A DNA stretch of 50,468 nt from CAZKFN01 sp964552035 (GTDB taxonomy: Bacteria > Bacteroidota > Bacteroidia > Flavobacteriales_E > Vicingaceae), in NCBI GenBank assembly GCA_964552035.1, contig CAZKFN010000006.1, positions 1-50,468 on the forward strand. The letters are read 5' to 3'. The number at the start of each line of letters is the position of its first letter. Within the stretch, counting starts at the first letter, position 1. The notes beneath the pieces are model-generated. The model saw nothing but the letters and a program-made list of their open reading frames with translations. It had not been told where the DNA came from and did no database searches. Below, one piece after another: positions 33,501 through 42,701 of the stretch. A program made the position numbers and the translations under genes.

Positions 33501-33917
33501 ATGAAAGTTTTAAGTTTAGAATCTGAATTAGATTACGATTTCAAATTGATTGGAGTTTGTTGTCATATGAAAGATTATAGGCTTTGTTGGGAGGTAAATC
33601 GATCATTGAGTATTAGTCTTAAAAGAGAAGAGAATTATACTTTATACTCTAAGGATTCTACAGAAAGGACTTTCCCATTCTTTGAGTTTGAGGATAAAGA
33701 GAATGGGGTGGATTATTATCTTATGAAAAATAGAGGCACCTCTGGGATGATTATTCCCGAAGAAGGAAAAGCAGATTATCTGTTATTATTAAAAGGGAAA
33801 GTAGAAAAAGATTTAATGACAACTATTTGTAAAAAATTACAAAAGGTGGATGTTATTTTAACTGTATATCCAATTATAGTGGATTCCTTAAAATCAAAAA
33901 ATAATTTAATATTTTAG
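33501..33917 (+). CDS. IPExxxVDY-family protein
   Basis: Protein of 138 residues. It contains the family signature near the C-terminus as IPEEGKADYLLLLKG, with Ala in place of the Val. The family is restricted to Bacteroidota, has no known activity, and is repeatedly found between rnc and pyk, as here. No signal peptide or membrane helix is seen, so it is cytoplasmic. The ATG at 33501 is chosen over the TTG at 33474, which lies inside the promoter element. It ends four bases before pyk. Confidence 0.85.
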   Translation: MKVLSLESELDYDFKLIGVCCHMKDYRLCWEVNRSLSISLKREENYTLYSKDSTERTFPFFEFEDKENGVDYYLMKNRGTSGMIIPEEGKADYLLLLKGKVEKDLMTTICKKLQKVDVILTVYPIIVDSLKSKNNLIF

Positions 33918-33921
33918 CACT

Positions 33922-35349
33922 ATGCTTAATCAAAAGAAGACAAAAATAGTTGCAACGGTGGGGCCGGCAACATCAACCAAAGAGATTTTACTGCAAATCA
34001 TCGAAGAGGGGGTTAATGTTATTCGAATAAACTTTTCTCATGGGAATTATGAGGATCATAAAAGTGTAGTGAATTATGTGAAACAAATCAACAAAGAAAA
34101 TCATATTCATACGGCGATATTGGCCGATTTGCAAGGGCCAAAAATTCGCATTGGCGAAATAGAAGGAGGTTCTGTTAAAGTTAAAAAAGGTCAAGATCTT
34201 TGCTTTACCAATAAACAAGTGAAGGGTTCTGCAGAAAAAGTTTATATGAGCTATGCAGATTTTCCAAAAGATGTAGAGAAAGGAGAAAAAATACTAATAG
34301 ATGATGGCAAACTGGCGCTGAGAATTATAGAAACAGACGGAAAAAGCGAAGTGATTGCAAAATTCCTAAATGATGGAACACTTTCTTCCCACAAAGGGGT
34401 AAATCTACCTAATACTAGGATTAGTATGCCTAGCCTTACAGAAAAAGATTTAGAAGATTTAGAATTTGCACTATCCTTAAATGTAGAATATATTGGTTTA
34501 TCTTTTGTTAGAAATGCTCAAGATTTGGTGGAGTTGAAAAACATTATCAAATCTGTTAATAAAACTGCTAAAGTGATTGCTAAAATTGAAAAACCAGAGG
34601 CCATTGAGGATATTGATAATATTATAGCAGAAACTGATGCCATTATGGTAGCTAGAGGAGATTTAGGAGTAGAAATTCCCATGGAAAAGGTGCCTTTAAT
34701 ACAAAAAAGCATTGTAAAAAAATGCCTAAAAGCATCTAAACCTGTAATTATTGCAACCCAAATGATGGAAAGTATGATGGATAACATTAGCCCTACTAGA
34801 GCTGAGGTCAACGACGTTGCCAATGCAGTATTGGATGGTGCTGATGCTGTGATGTTGAGCGGCGAAACCTCAATTGGGAAATATCCGGTTCAAGTTATTA
34901 AAGCCATGACTAAAATTATCATGCAAATCGAAGAAGAAGATAGCATTTATCACTTAGAATCTCCACCAGAAATGGAGGGCGAAAGATTTCTTTCTAATTC
35001 TATTTGCTACAATGCTTGTCGCTTGGCTTATAGAAGTAATGCCAATGCAATAGTTACCATGACTCATACGGGTTACACGGCTACTAAGGTTTCGAGCTTT
35101 AGACCTAAGGCAGGTATATTTGTTTTTACAGGTAATCATAACTTGTTGAATAAACTAAGTTTAGTTTGGGGGGTTAGAGGCTTCTATTATGACAAATTTG
35201 TAAGTACAGATCATACTTTTGCCGATATTATGTTCATTTTAAGAAAAAATGGATATCTAGTAAAAAATGATTTAATAATTAATATAGCCAGTATGCCTAT
35301 AAATGAGAGGGGGGAATCCAATATGTTGAAAATAAGCTATGTGGATTAA
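33922..35349 (+). CDS. pyk: Pyruvate kinase
   Basis: Last step of glycolysis: phosphoenolpyruvate plus ADP to pyruvate plus ATP. It has 475 residues. Motifs: TVGPATSTKEIL, INFSHGNYEDH, the catalytic region VIAKIEKPEAIEDID, VARGDLGVEIP, and MLSGETSIGKYPV. The C-terminal allosteric domain (about 350-475) is present. It shares a transcript with the IPExxxVDY gene. Confidence 0.98.
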   Translation: MLNQKKTKIVATVGPATSTKEILLQIIEEGVNVIRINFSHGNYEDHKSVVNYVKQINKENHIHTAILADLQGPKIRIGEIEGGSVKVKKGQDLCFTNKQVKGSAEKVYMSYADFPKDVEKGEKILIDDGKLALRIIETDGKSEVIAKFLNDGTLSSHKGVNLPNTRISMPSLTEKDLEDLEFALSLNVEYIGLSFVRNAQDLVELKNIIKSVNKTAKVIAKIEKPEAIEDIDNIIAETDAIMVARGDLGVEIPMEKVPLIQKSIVKKCLKASKPVIIATQMMESMMDNISPTRAEVNDVANAVLDGADAVMLSGETSIGKYPVQVIKAMTKIIMQIEEEDSIYHLESPPEMEGERFLSNSICYNACRLAYRSNANAIVTMTHTGYTATKVSSFRPKAGIFVFTGNHNLLNKLSLVWGVRGFYYDKFVSTDHTFADIMFILRKNGYLVKNDLIINIASMPINERGESNMLKISYVD

Positions 35350-35377
35350 GGTATTTATCATTTTTTAAATTAATATT

Positions 35378-37147
35378 ATGCTCAGCGGCCCAATAATTTT
35401 AATAATTATTGTAATTACCTTCTTGCTAGTAGCACTTTATTTAGAATGGTTTCGACCTTCCGTATCATTTTTTATTGCTATTATAGCTTTGGTTGTTGGA
35501 GGGGTTTTAAGTCCTAAAGAAGCCTTGAGTGGGTTTGGGAATGAACAATTAGCGGTTATAGTATTGTTGTTAATTATTTCAGATATTTTTAAAAAATCAT
35601 CTGTTATTAATGTACTTTTTGATCAATTATTTGGAAAACGACGCTCCTTAACTAGTTTTAATGCTTCCATAATGCTAACCGTCGGAAGTTTATCTGCTGT
35701 TTTTAATAACACCCCTTTGGTAGCAATGATGATGCCTTATGTTAATAGCTGGTCGTCCAAACATAAAATCTCTGCTTCAAAATTATTAATTCCCTTATCT
35801 TATGCAGCTATTTTAGGAGGAAGTATAACCTTAATAGGAACAAGTACAAACCTAATTGTAAATGGTTTAGCTGTTGATGCAGGGTTTCCATCTTTATCTA
35901 TTTTTGATTTTACAGCTGTAGGGCTAACCATGTTTGTGATAGGGGTTGTTTATTTGCTCATTTTCGGGAATAAGTTATTGCCAAATAAACAAACAGATAT
36001 TGGTGAAATATATAAAGAAAGTAGGGAGTTCTTTATAGAAACTCAGGTACAGGAAGGCTCAAAATTAATTGGAAAATCTATTGGGTCAGTGGGATTAAGA
36101 AATCTTAAAGGCTTGTACTTGATACAAATAATTAGAAACGGCCGAAATATGGCTCCTGTAGCTCCTTCTGAAATCTTACATAAAAACGATGCTTTAATTT
36201 TTGTAGGAGAACCCACTTCAGTTGAGGAAATTCAAAACAATGATTTAGGACTGACTTTACCCAAAAGAGTGGAGCGTATCGTTGACGAAATGGTAAGCAT
36301 CAATGAAGTAGTAGTCTCTTTTAACTCCTCATTGATTGGTCAAAAGGTAAAAAACTCCAACTTTCGCGCTCGTTATGACGCAGCTATAGTTGCCATTCAT
36401 AGAAATGGGGAGAAATTATTGGGAAAAATTGGAGAAGTTGTACTTCGTGCAGGTGATGTTTTATTGGTGTTTAGTGGAAATGATTTTGTTACCAGAACAA
36501 AAACTAATAAGGCCTTTTATATCTTGACTCATATTGAGGAAGATGTTAAACCAAATGTGGTTAAAATAACAGTAGTTTTTATTGCTCTATTGGCTTCTAT
36601 AATTTTAGCTTCTTTAGAGATACTTCCTTTAATTACAGGATTAGCTGTGGTTTTACTCATTGCAATTTTCATGAAAATAGTGCCTTTAAATGAAATTCGT
36701 AAAGGTCTAGATTTTGATTTGATTATTTTAATTGCTTTTGGATTAGCTCTTGGAAAAGCAATGCTCAATTCAGGAGCTTCCGCTTCTATTGCCGATTTCT
36801 TTTCTATTTTTAGCGATTACTTTAATCCTTGGTCTTTCTTAGTGTTAATTTTTGCAGTTACTAACCTCGTGGCAGCCTATATTACCAACAAGGCTGCAGT
36901 GGCTATTTTATTTCCTATATCGGTAGCTTTAGCTTCGGAATTAGCACTAAACCCTTTACCATTCATATTAATCGTATCCTTTGGTGCTGCTGCAAATTTT
37001 ATTACCCCCATAGGTTATCAAACTAACCTAATTGTATACGGGCCAGGTGGATATTCTTTTAAAGACTTTATGAGAATAGGACTACCACTTACCATAATTT
37101 ACATGCTCGTAAGTGCAACTGTTTTGTATTACATGTATTTAAAATGA
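35378..37147 (+). CDS. SLC13/DASS-family sodium-anion symporter with two TrkA-C domains
   Basis: Inner-membrane transporter of 589 residues. Two blocks of membrane helices (about 1-205 and 395-589) flank a cytoplasmic insert carrying two TrkA-C (RCK-C) domains (about 215-285 and 305-375). Family marks are NNTPLVAMMMPYV and LIGTSTNLIVNGL in the first half and the inverted-repeat match AAANFITPIGYQTNLIVYGPGGYSF in the second. Proteins with this layout include sulfate transporters and other anion carriers. The cysQ gene 12 bases downstream, which removes a by-product of sulfate assimilation, makes sulfate the best guess. Confidence 0.9.
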   Translation: MLSGPIILIIIVITFLLVALYLEWFRPSVSFFIAIIALVVGGVLSPKEALSGFGNEQLAVIVLLLIISDIFKKSSVINVLFDQLFGKRRSLTSFNASIMLTVGSLSAVFNNTPLVAMMMPYVNSWSSKHKISASKLLIPLSYAAILGGSITLIGTSTNLIVNGLAVDAGFPSLSIFDFTAVGLTMFVIGVVYLLIFGNKLLPNKQTDIGEIYKESREFFIETQVQEGSKLIGKSIGSVGLRNLKGLYLIQIIRNGRNMAPVAPSEILHKNDALIFVGEPTSVEEIQNNDLGLTLPKRVERIVDEMVSINEVVVSFNSSLIGQKVKNSNFRARYDAAIVAIHRNGEKLLGKIGEVVLRAGDVLLVFSGNDFVTRTKTNKAFYILTHIEEDVKPNVVKITVVFIALLASIILASLEILPLITGLAVVLLIAIFMKIVPLNEIRKGLDFDLIILIAFGLALGKAMLNSGASASIADFFSIFSDYFNPWSFLVLIFAVTNLVAAYITNKAAVAILFPISVALASELALNPLPFILIVSFGAAANFITPIGYQTNLIVYGPGGYSFKDFMRIGLPLTIIYMLVSATVLYYMYLK

Positions 37148-37159
37148 TGGAATAGTATT

Positions 37160-37963
37160 ATGAATAAAGAAAAAAAGTTAGAATTAATTGATGCGCTTAC
37201 TGAAGCTGCTTTCAAAGGTGGAGAAGAAATTCTTAAAATATACAATTCAGATTTTTCAGTAGAGCATAAGGAAGATAATACACCGTTAACACAAGCTGAT
37301 AAGAATGCCCATCAACAAATTGTGAAATATTTAAATCAAACACCTTATCCCATATTGAGTGAAGAGGGAAGGGATATCCCCTATAACGAAAGAAAAGATT
37401 GGGAATATTTTTGGATGGTTGACCCTTTAGATGGCACCAAAGAGTTTATTAAAAGAAATGGGGAGTTTACAGTAAACATAGCTTTAATTCATCAGCAAAA
37501 ATCAATATTAGGGGTTATTTATGTTCCTGTTAAAGATGAAATGTATCTTGGTATTCAAGGTATAGGTTCCTTTAAAGTTAATCAATACAGTCAAAAACAA
37601 GACAAATATTCTGCCTTATTATTGGAAGAAAATGCTCTTCCTAAAACTTACCAAAGGCCCTATACCATTGTAGGAAGTCGTTCACACATGTCTGATGAAA
37701 CTAGAGCATTTATGAACCAAAAACAAAAAGAGAAAGGCAAGGTGGAAGTAATGGCTGTTGGAAGTTCTTTAAAATTATGTATGGTTGCTGAAGGCTTAGC
37801 AGATGATTATCCTAGATTTGCCCCAACTATGGAGTGGGATACTGCTGCAGGTCAAGCAATTGTAGAAGCTATGGGAGGAAAAGTAATCAACTGGAAAACA
37901 AAAGAACCCTTACGCTACAATTGTGAAAACTTATTGAATGATTGGTTTTTGGTAACCTTATAA
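37160..37963 (+). CDS. cysQ: 3'(2'),5'-bisphosphate nucleotidase
   Basis: Hydrolyses adenosine 3',5'-bisphosphate (PAP), left over from sulfate activation, to AMP. The 267-residue inositol-monophosphatase-fold enzyme has metal ligands in ILSEEGRD (Glu68, Glu69) and MVDPLDGTKEF (Asp88, Asp91), and the closing EWDTAAGQAIVEAMGG. Its position right after an SLC13 transporter suggests a small sulfate-uptake and detoxification unit; sulfate-reducing genes themselves are not in the window. Confidence 0.94.
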   Translation: MNKEKKLELIDALTEAAFKGGEEILKIYNSDFSVEHKEDNTPLTQADKNAHQQIVKYLNQTPYPILSEEGRDIPYNERKDWEYFWMVDPLDGTKEFIKRNGEFTVNIALIHQQKSILGVIYVPVKDEMYLGIQGIGSFKVNQYSQKQDKYSALLLEENALPKTYQRPYTIVGSRSHMSDETRAFMNQKQKEKGKVEVMAVGSSLKLCMVAEGLADDYPRFAPTMEWDTAAGQAIVEAMGGKVINWKTKEPLRYNCENLLNDWFLVTL

Positions 37964-37983
37964 TACCCTAAAATAAATTAAGC

Positions 37984-37991
37984 TATTTTTG
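37984..37991 (+). promoter_or_regulatory. -7 element for the RemB-like pair
   Basis: TATTTTTG matches TAnnTTTG 37 bases before the ATG at 38029. No convincing -33 box is visible. Confidence 0.4.
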
Positions 37992-38028
37992 CACTTAATC
38001 CTTTTGTACTTAGCTGACTTTAAGTGGA

Positions 38029-39615
38029 ATGTTTGCCATGCTTGGAAATGAGATAAAAATAAAGAATGAAAAAACTAAGGTTTGGCTTGCCTTCATTTTA
38101 CTTTTAATTGCCCCATTATTTTCTTGGAGTCAACAACAAAATATACCGTTAAATCATCAGTTTTATCAAGTTTTTGAAAGAGCATTAATTCAGCAAGAGG
38201 AAGTGGTCCATACTAGCTTTAAACCCATTATTCAAAGTAAAGCTAGAGCTGTTTCTACCAATGATTCTTTACTTTTTACTTCTTTAACTATGAAGAGTGA
38301 AAAGCATCGTGGTTTTATTGAAAGAAAACTCTTCTACGATCATTTGATATTTGTAGATTCTAACAACATCCAATTGAGTATTGACCCAATTATGGAATTG
38401 GAATTGGGGAATGAAAGAATAGAAGATCCCCGTTCTAATGTAGAAAGCTATTATAAAAATACTAGGGGAGTTATAGTAAGATTAAATGTAGGTGATAAGC
38501 TGTCTATAGAAAGTTCTTTTAGAGAAAATCAAGCCGTAGTTCCTTACTATATTGCTCAAAGGGCATCTTTTAGCAAAACTGCTTATGGACAGGGGAGATA
38601 CAAAAACTTTAAAAATGGTGGATATGATTATGCTATGGCTTCAGCTTATGTAAGCTATTCACCAATAGAGAAAATAAATATTCAAGCTGGACACGGAAAA
38701 CATTTCGTTGGGGAAGGCTACCGTTCATTGTTGCTTTCAGATTTAGCTTTTAACTATCCTTTCTTTAGATTACAAACAGAGTGGTTTAATGGGAAGTTAA
38801 GTTATCAAAATATGTACGCCATTTTCCAAGACATGAATCGTGTGTTAATGGATGGGTTAAATGAAGAAATCTTTGAACGAAAACAAGCAGCATTCCATTA
38901 TTTAAGCTACCAGCCTTCCCCTAATTTTAACATTAGCTTTTTTGAAGGCATAATTTATCCCTCCCTGGATACTAGTGGGAATATAGTTGTTCCCGCTACT
39001 TATTGGATTCCTTTATTAGGAATAAATTCAGCCGTTAATGGGCAAAAAAAACAACTCACAACAACTTTGGGAACAAATGTTAGCTGGAATCTATTTAAAA
39101 GACTAAAGCTATATGGACAATTAAGTAGCAGGAATACAAAAATTAAGCAGTTCGGAACACAGCTTGGAGCCAAAGTGTTTTTAGGTCAAAGCTGGACGGT
39201 TCACTTGGAATACAATAAAGGTAAAAACCCTATTAATAATAACTATACACATTATGGTGAATCGTTAAATCATCCGGCAACAGCTGATTTTGAAGAATTA
39301 ATAACAGGGATATATTTTCATAAAAACAGGTGGCTAAGTAAACTGAGTTATAATAAGCTGAAAATGAGAAAGTATCAAGTTAATTATATTGATGCAAGGC
39401 AATCTTTTATTGTTAATCCTTCTTATAACCTAACTTTAAGTATTGGCGTGCAAAATAGAACGGTTGATTTGCCCTACCTTTCTGCTGCAGAAAAAGAATT
39501 GCCCCTTAAAAAAGAGATAGTAAGCGAATATGCACCTTATGGAGGAGTAATTAATTCCACCTACTTTTATTTTAGCATAAGTACGAATTTACAAAACAAA
39601 TATTTTGATTATTAA
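38029..39615 (+). CDS. RemB-like (Wzi-type) outer-membrane protein, copy 1
   Basis: Protein of 528 residues with a signal peptide (hydrophobic VWLAFILLLIAPLFSWS, cleaved before about residue 35). The mature part is predicted beta-barrel, with many alternating strands and aromatic girdle residues. It carries the segment GHGKHFVGEGYRSLLLSD, typical of the Flavobacteria gliding-motility protein RemB and related capsule-assembly Wzi proteins. A surface adhesin or polysaccharide-anchoring role is likely. A similar but diverged protein is encoded immediately downstream. Whether this cell glides is not known. Confidence 0.75.
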   Translation: MFAMLGNEIKIKNEKTKVWLAFILLLIAPLFSWSQQQNIPLNHQFYQVFERALIQQEEVVHTSFKPIIQSKARAVSTNDSLLFTSLTMKSEKHRGFIERKLFYDHLIFVDSNNIQLSIDPIMELELGNERIEDPRSNVESYYKNTRGVIVRLNVGDKLSIESSFRENQAVVPYYIAQRASFSKTAYGQGRYKNFKNGGYDYAMASAYVSYSPIEKINIQAGHGKHFVGEGYRSLLLSDLAFNYPFFRLQTEWFNGKLSYQNMYAIFQDMNRVLMDGLNEEIFERKQAAFHYLSYQPSPNFNISFFEGIIYPSLDTSGNIVVPATYWIPLLGINSAVNGQKKQLTTTLGTNVSWNLFKRLKLYGQLSSRNTKIKQFGTQLGAKVFLGQSWTVHLEYNKGKNPINNNYTHYGESLNHPATADFEELITGIYFHKNRWLSKLSYNKLKMRKYQVNYIDARQSFIVNPSYNLTLSIGVQNRTVDLPYLSAAEKELPLKKEIVSEYAPYGGVINSTYFYFSISTNLQNKYFDY

Positions 39616-39616
39616 A

Positions 39617-41134
39617 ATGAAAATATACAGTTTTGTGGTGGTATTGGCTTTGCTTATACAGGCATCTTCGTCTTTGTTGTTTGCACAAGAAAATAAAGAA
39701 ACATCTTGGGGAACATTTGACCTTAAGATTTCAGACTTTTCATTTTCAACTTCTTTAGATGATAGTGTTTTCTTTGTGGGAAACTTATTGGAGTATGAAA
39801 AAGATGATTTTTCAGCTTTTGTCAACCCTGCTTTTGATTTACTTTACGGGCTTTCTCAAAAAAATAATTTGCAATATGGATTGGGGTTTAATGGACATTT
39901 AAAGTATAAAAAGTGGACAGCTTCAGCTACTTTTTTAGGCAAGAATGGGAATTATTTACCTTATCAAGAAGAATTTATTAGAAAATGGAAAGTTCTCCCT
40001 TCAATGGGGATGACTAGAGGGTTATCCAACTTTTATGCAAGTTATAAAGAAGCGCATATCAATTTCAAACCTAATAATATATTTAACTTTGAACTAGGAT
40101 ATGGCAGGAACTTTATAGGACATGGCCATCGTTCATTACTGTTATCAGATTTTTCAAGTTCCTCCCCTTATTTAAAAATCCAAACTTCAATATGGAATTT
40201 AAAATACACTAACTTATTTTCTATCTATGATAACATATTTAATGTTGAAGGGGCGAGGGAGTTATATCAACAGAAATATGTTGCCACTCATTTTTTGGAA
40301 TGGAATATAGGAGATAGGGTTTCATTAGGACTTTTTGAGTCGGTGGTTTGGGAAAGAGATCAAGGGAATTATCACAGAGGGTTTGATGTAAATTATTTAA
40401 ATCCCATTATTTTTTATCGACCCGTTGAATACTCCATTGGATCTCCAGATAATATGATACTTGGCGCACAATTGGCTGTAAAATTGACGCAACATCATCA
40501 AATTTATGGACAGTTAGTTTTTGATGAATTTTTGTTAGATGAACTAAAAGCAGATTTTCAATATTTTATCATGTCGAATAAAGATATTCAACACGGTTGG
40601 TGGGCCAATAAATATGCTATTCAGGCAGGCTGGAAAGCGACCTCTTTATTTGGGATTCCTACTATTTTTGCAAGATTAGAAGCTAATTTAGTTCGACCAT
40701 TTTCTTATGCTCATAGTTATCCAACGCAAGCTTATACTCATAACAATATGTCTTTAGCCCATCCTCTAGGGGCTAGCTTCTTAGAAGGAGTTTCCGAGCT
40801 GTCGTACACCAAAGGGCGCTGGATGGTTAATTTACAATATAATATATCTAAACAAGGGAGTGCGTCTAGCGTATTGACAAATACAGGAAATAATCTTCAA
40901 CTTTCTACCAATACTAGAGCCAATACTTATGGCAATTATATAGCTCAAGGGGGCACTTTTAAAACGAAATACCTCAAAACTTCAACTTCCTATTTACTTA
41001 AAAAAGAGTGGAAAGCGGCACTGGAATTAGGGTTTATTTATAGAGAAAGTGGTCAAGGTCATAATTTTAGAGCTGATAAGATGGCCTATTTAAGGTTTAG
41101 AACAAATCTATTTAAGCAACATTTTGACTTTTAA
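39617..41134 (+). CDS. RemB-like (Wzi-type) outer-membrane protein, copy 2
   Basis: Protein of about 505 residues from the ATG at 39617, one base after the previous stop, opening a signal peptide (MKIYSFVVVLALLIQASSSLLFAQE). An in-frame ATG at 39605 would overlap the previous gene and spoil the signal. It has the same key segment as its neighbour (GYGRNFIGHGHRSLLLSD, then PYLKIQTSIWNLKYTNLFSIYDNI) and the same strand-rich layout, but the two proteins are well diverged. Tandem position and shared motif indicate an old duplication. The proteins may form a hetero-complex in the outer membrane. Confidence 0.73.
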   Translation: MKIYSFVVVLALLIQASSSLLFAQENKETSWGTFDLKISDFSFSTSLDDSVFFVGNLLEYEKDDFSAFVNPAFDLLYGLSQKNNLQYGLGFNGHLKYKKWTASATFLGKNGNYLPYQEEFIRKWKVLPSMGMTRGLSNFYASYKEAHINFKPNNIFNFELGYGRNFIGHGHRSLLLSDFSSSSPYLKIQTSIWNLKYTNLFSIYDNIFNVEGARELYQQKYVATHFLEWNIGDRVSLGLFESVVWERDQGNYHRGFDVNYLNPIIFYRPVEYSIGSPDNMILGAQLAVKLTQHHQIYGQLVFDEFLLDELKADFQYFIMSNKDIQHGWWANKYAIQAGWKATSLFGIPTIFARLEANLVRPFSYAHSYPTQAYTHNNMSLAHPLGASFLEGVSELSYTKGRWMVNLQYNISKQGSASSVLTNTGNNLQLSTNTRANTYGNYIAQGGTFKTKYLKTSTSYLLKKEWKAALELGFIYRESGQGHNFRADKMAYLRFRTNLFKQHFDF

Positions 41135-41170
41135 ATCACACTAAAACCCTTTAATAAATAGTTAAATTTG

Positions 41171-41178
41171 TACTTTTG
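41171..41178 (+). promoter_or_regulatory. -7 element for the ctaB-cox operon
   Basis: TACTTTTG matches TAnnTTTG 23 bases before the ctaB ATG at 41202. No clear -33 box is seen. Confidence 0.45.
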
Positions 41179-41201
41179 TTCAATTAAAATTTACATTTTT
41201 T

Positions 41202-42101
41202 ATGGATTTATCCTCAGAAAAGTCATGGAGTATAATTGAACTACTTAGAGCTAAGTTGAAAGATTACGCTATATTTTTCAAAATGCGTCTGACTTCTTTG
41301 GTTGCTTTTTCATCAACTTTTGGATACTTAATAGCTGCTGAAAATTTTGTTTGGGCAGACTTTATTGTTTTAACTATAGGCGGACTTCTAATTACTGGGG
41401 CTGCAAATGGTTTTAATCAAATTATCGAAAGAGATTTGGATAAAGTAATGGACAGAACAAAAAAACGTCCTTTAGTTACTGGTAGGATGTCTATCAATGA
41501 GGCTTATTTAGTTGCTGGAATTTCTTCTACTACAGGAATTTTGTTGTTATGGTTTGTTATCAATCCTTTAGCAGCGTTATTGGGTGCGTTAGGTTTATTT
41601 TTATACGTAGCGGTCTATACTCCAATGAAACAAATTTCACCTTGGGCAGTATTTGCTGGTGCATTTCCTGGTGCAATCCCTCCAATGCTAGGTTATGTTG
41701 CTTATACTGGAAGTTTTGGTTTAGAAGCAGGTTTGTTATTTGCCGTTCAGTTCGTGTGGCAATTTCCACATTTCTGGGCTATAGCTTGGCGTTCTCATGA
41801 AGATTATAATAAAGCAGGATTTTGGTTGCTGCCTTCAAGGGGGGGAAAAGATTTAACCTCAGCTTTTATGATATTGTTATATTCACTATTTTTAGTTTTA
41901 GTGAGTACATTGCCGGTAATTTTTGGTTTAGTAGGCACGATTGGAATGATTGGATTTTTATTATCGGGTTGGATAATCGTTAAACCTTCTATAAAATTAT
42001 TTAAGGAAAGAACTGATAAAATGGCAACGAAAGTAATGTTTGCTTCTTTTATATATATTCCTATTGTATTGATTGCTTGGTATATTGATAAATTATTCTA
42101 A
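41202..42101 (+). CDS. ctaB: Protoheme IX farnesyltransferase
   Basis: Integral-membrane UbiA-family enzyme that adds a farnesyl group to heme b to give heme O for terminal oxidases. It has 299 residues and about eight to nine membrane helices. The first prenyl-diphosphate site is NGFNQIIERDLDKVMDRTKKRP, and the second conserved loop includes WAIAWRSHEDYNKAGFWLLP. It heads the oxidase cluster and its stop overlaps the next start by one base (TAATG). Confidence 0.96.
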   Translation: MDLSSEKSWSIIELLRAKLKDYAIFFKMRLTSLVAFSSTFGYLIAAENFVWADFIVLTIGGLLITGAANGFNQIIERDLDKVMDRTKKRPLVTGRMSINEAYLVAGISSTTGILLLWFVINPLAALLGALGLFLYVAVYTPMKQISPWAVFAGAFPGAIPPMLGYVAYTGSFGLEAGLLFAVQFVWQFPHFWAIAWRSHEDYNKAGFWLLPSRGGKDLTSAFMILLYSLFLVLVSTLPVIFGLVGTIGMIGFLLSGWIIVKPSIKLFKERTDKMATKVMFASFIYIPIVLIAWYIDKLF

Positions 42102-42691
42102 TGACAGAAATAGCTTTGGACGAAAAAGAGTTTCAGGAAATAAAGAGACAGAAAGTTGCTAAACCCTTAATGTGGTTTGGGATTGTTGGTATCATCATGT
42201 TTTTTGCTGGACTAACTTCTGCAGTTCTTGTTCGTAAAGGAGATGGAGATTGGGTTGGATTCGAACTTCCAAGTTTTTTTATTTGGAGTACAGTTGTAAT
42301 CGTATTGAGTAGTTTAACCTTAATTTTTGCTTTACGATCTGCAAAAAAAGATCAATTTCAGAATGTAAAGTATGGCGTTAGTGCTACTATGATATTAGGA
42401 ATCTTATTTATTATATTCCAGTTTAAAGGCTTTGGTGAACTGATTCAGCAGGGGATATATTTAACTGGCACCGATCAAAGTGCCTCAGGCTCTTTTGTTT
42501 ATGTAATTGCAGTTTCACATATCTTACACCTTTTGGGTGGTATTATTGCCATGATTTTTGTGTTAATAAAATCAATGAAAAATAAATACAACTCAAAAAA
42601 TTTATTAGGTTTGCAAGTATCTTCCATATACTGGCATTTTTTAGGAGGTATGTGGATATATTTATATGTATTTTTTAGAGTAATAATTTAA
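42101..42691 (+). CDS. Heme-copper oxidase subunit III, short form
   Basis: Membrane protein of 196 residues with five hydrophobic segments, the size and pattern of bacterial subunit III/CyoC-like proteins. Conserved parts are PLMWFGIVGIIMFFAGLTSAVLVRKG at the start, VSHILHLLGGIIAMI in the middle and YWHFLGGMWIYLYVFF at the end. It stabilises the catalytic subunit of the proton-pumping oxidase. A second subunit III gene follows after ten bases; having two different subunit III genes in series is usual in Bacteroidota aa3 clusters. Confidence 0.9.
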   Translation: MTEIALDEKEFQEIKRQKVAKPLMWFGIVGIIMFFAGLTSAVLVRKGDGDWVGFELPSFFIWSTVVIVLSSLTLIFALRSAKKDQFQNVKYGVSATMILGILFIIFQFKGFGELIQQGIYLTGTDQSASGSFVYVIAVSHILHLLGGIIAMIFVLIKSMKNKYNSKNLLGLQVSSIYWHFLGGMWIYLYVFFRVII

Positions 42692-42701
42692 TTCAACTAT
42701 T

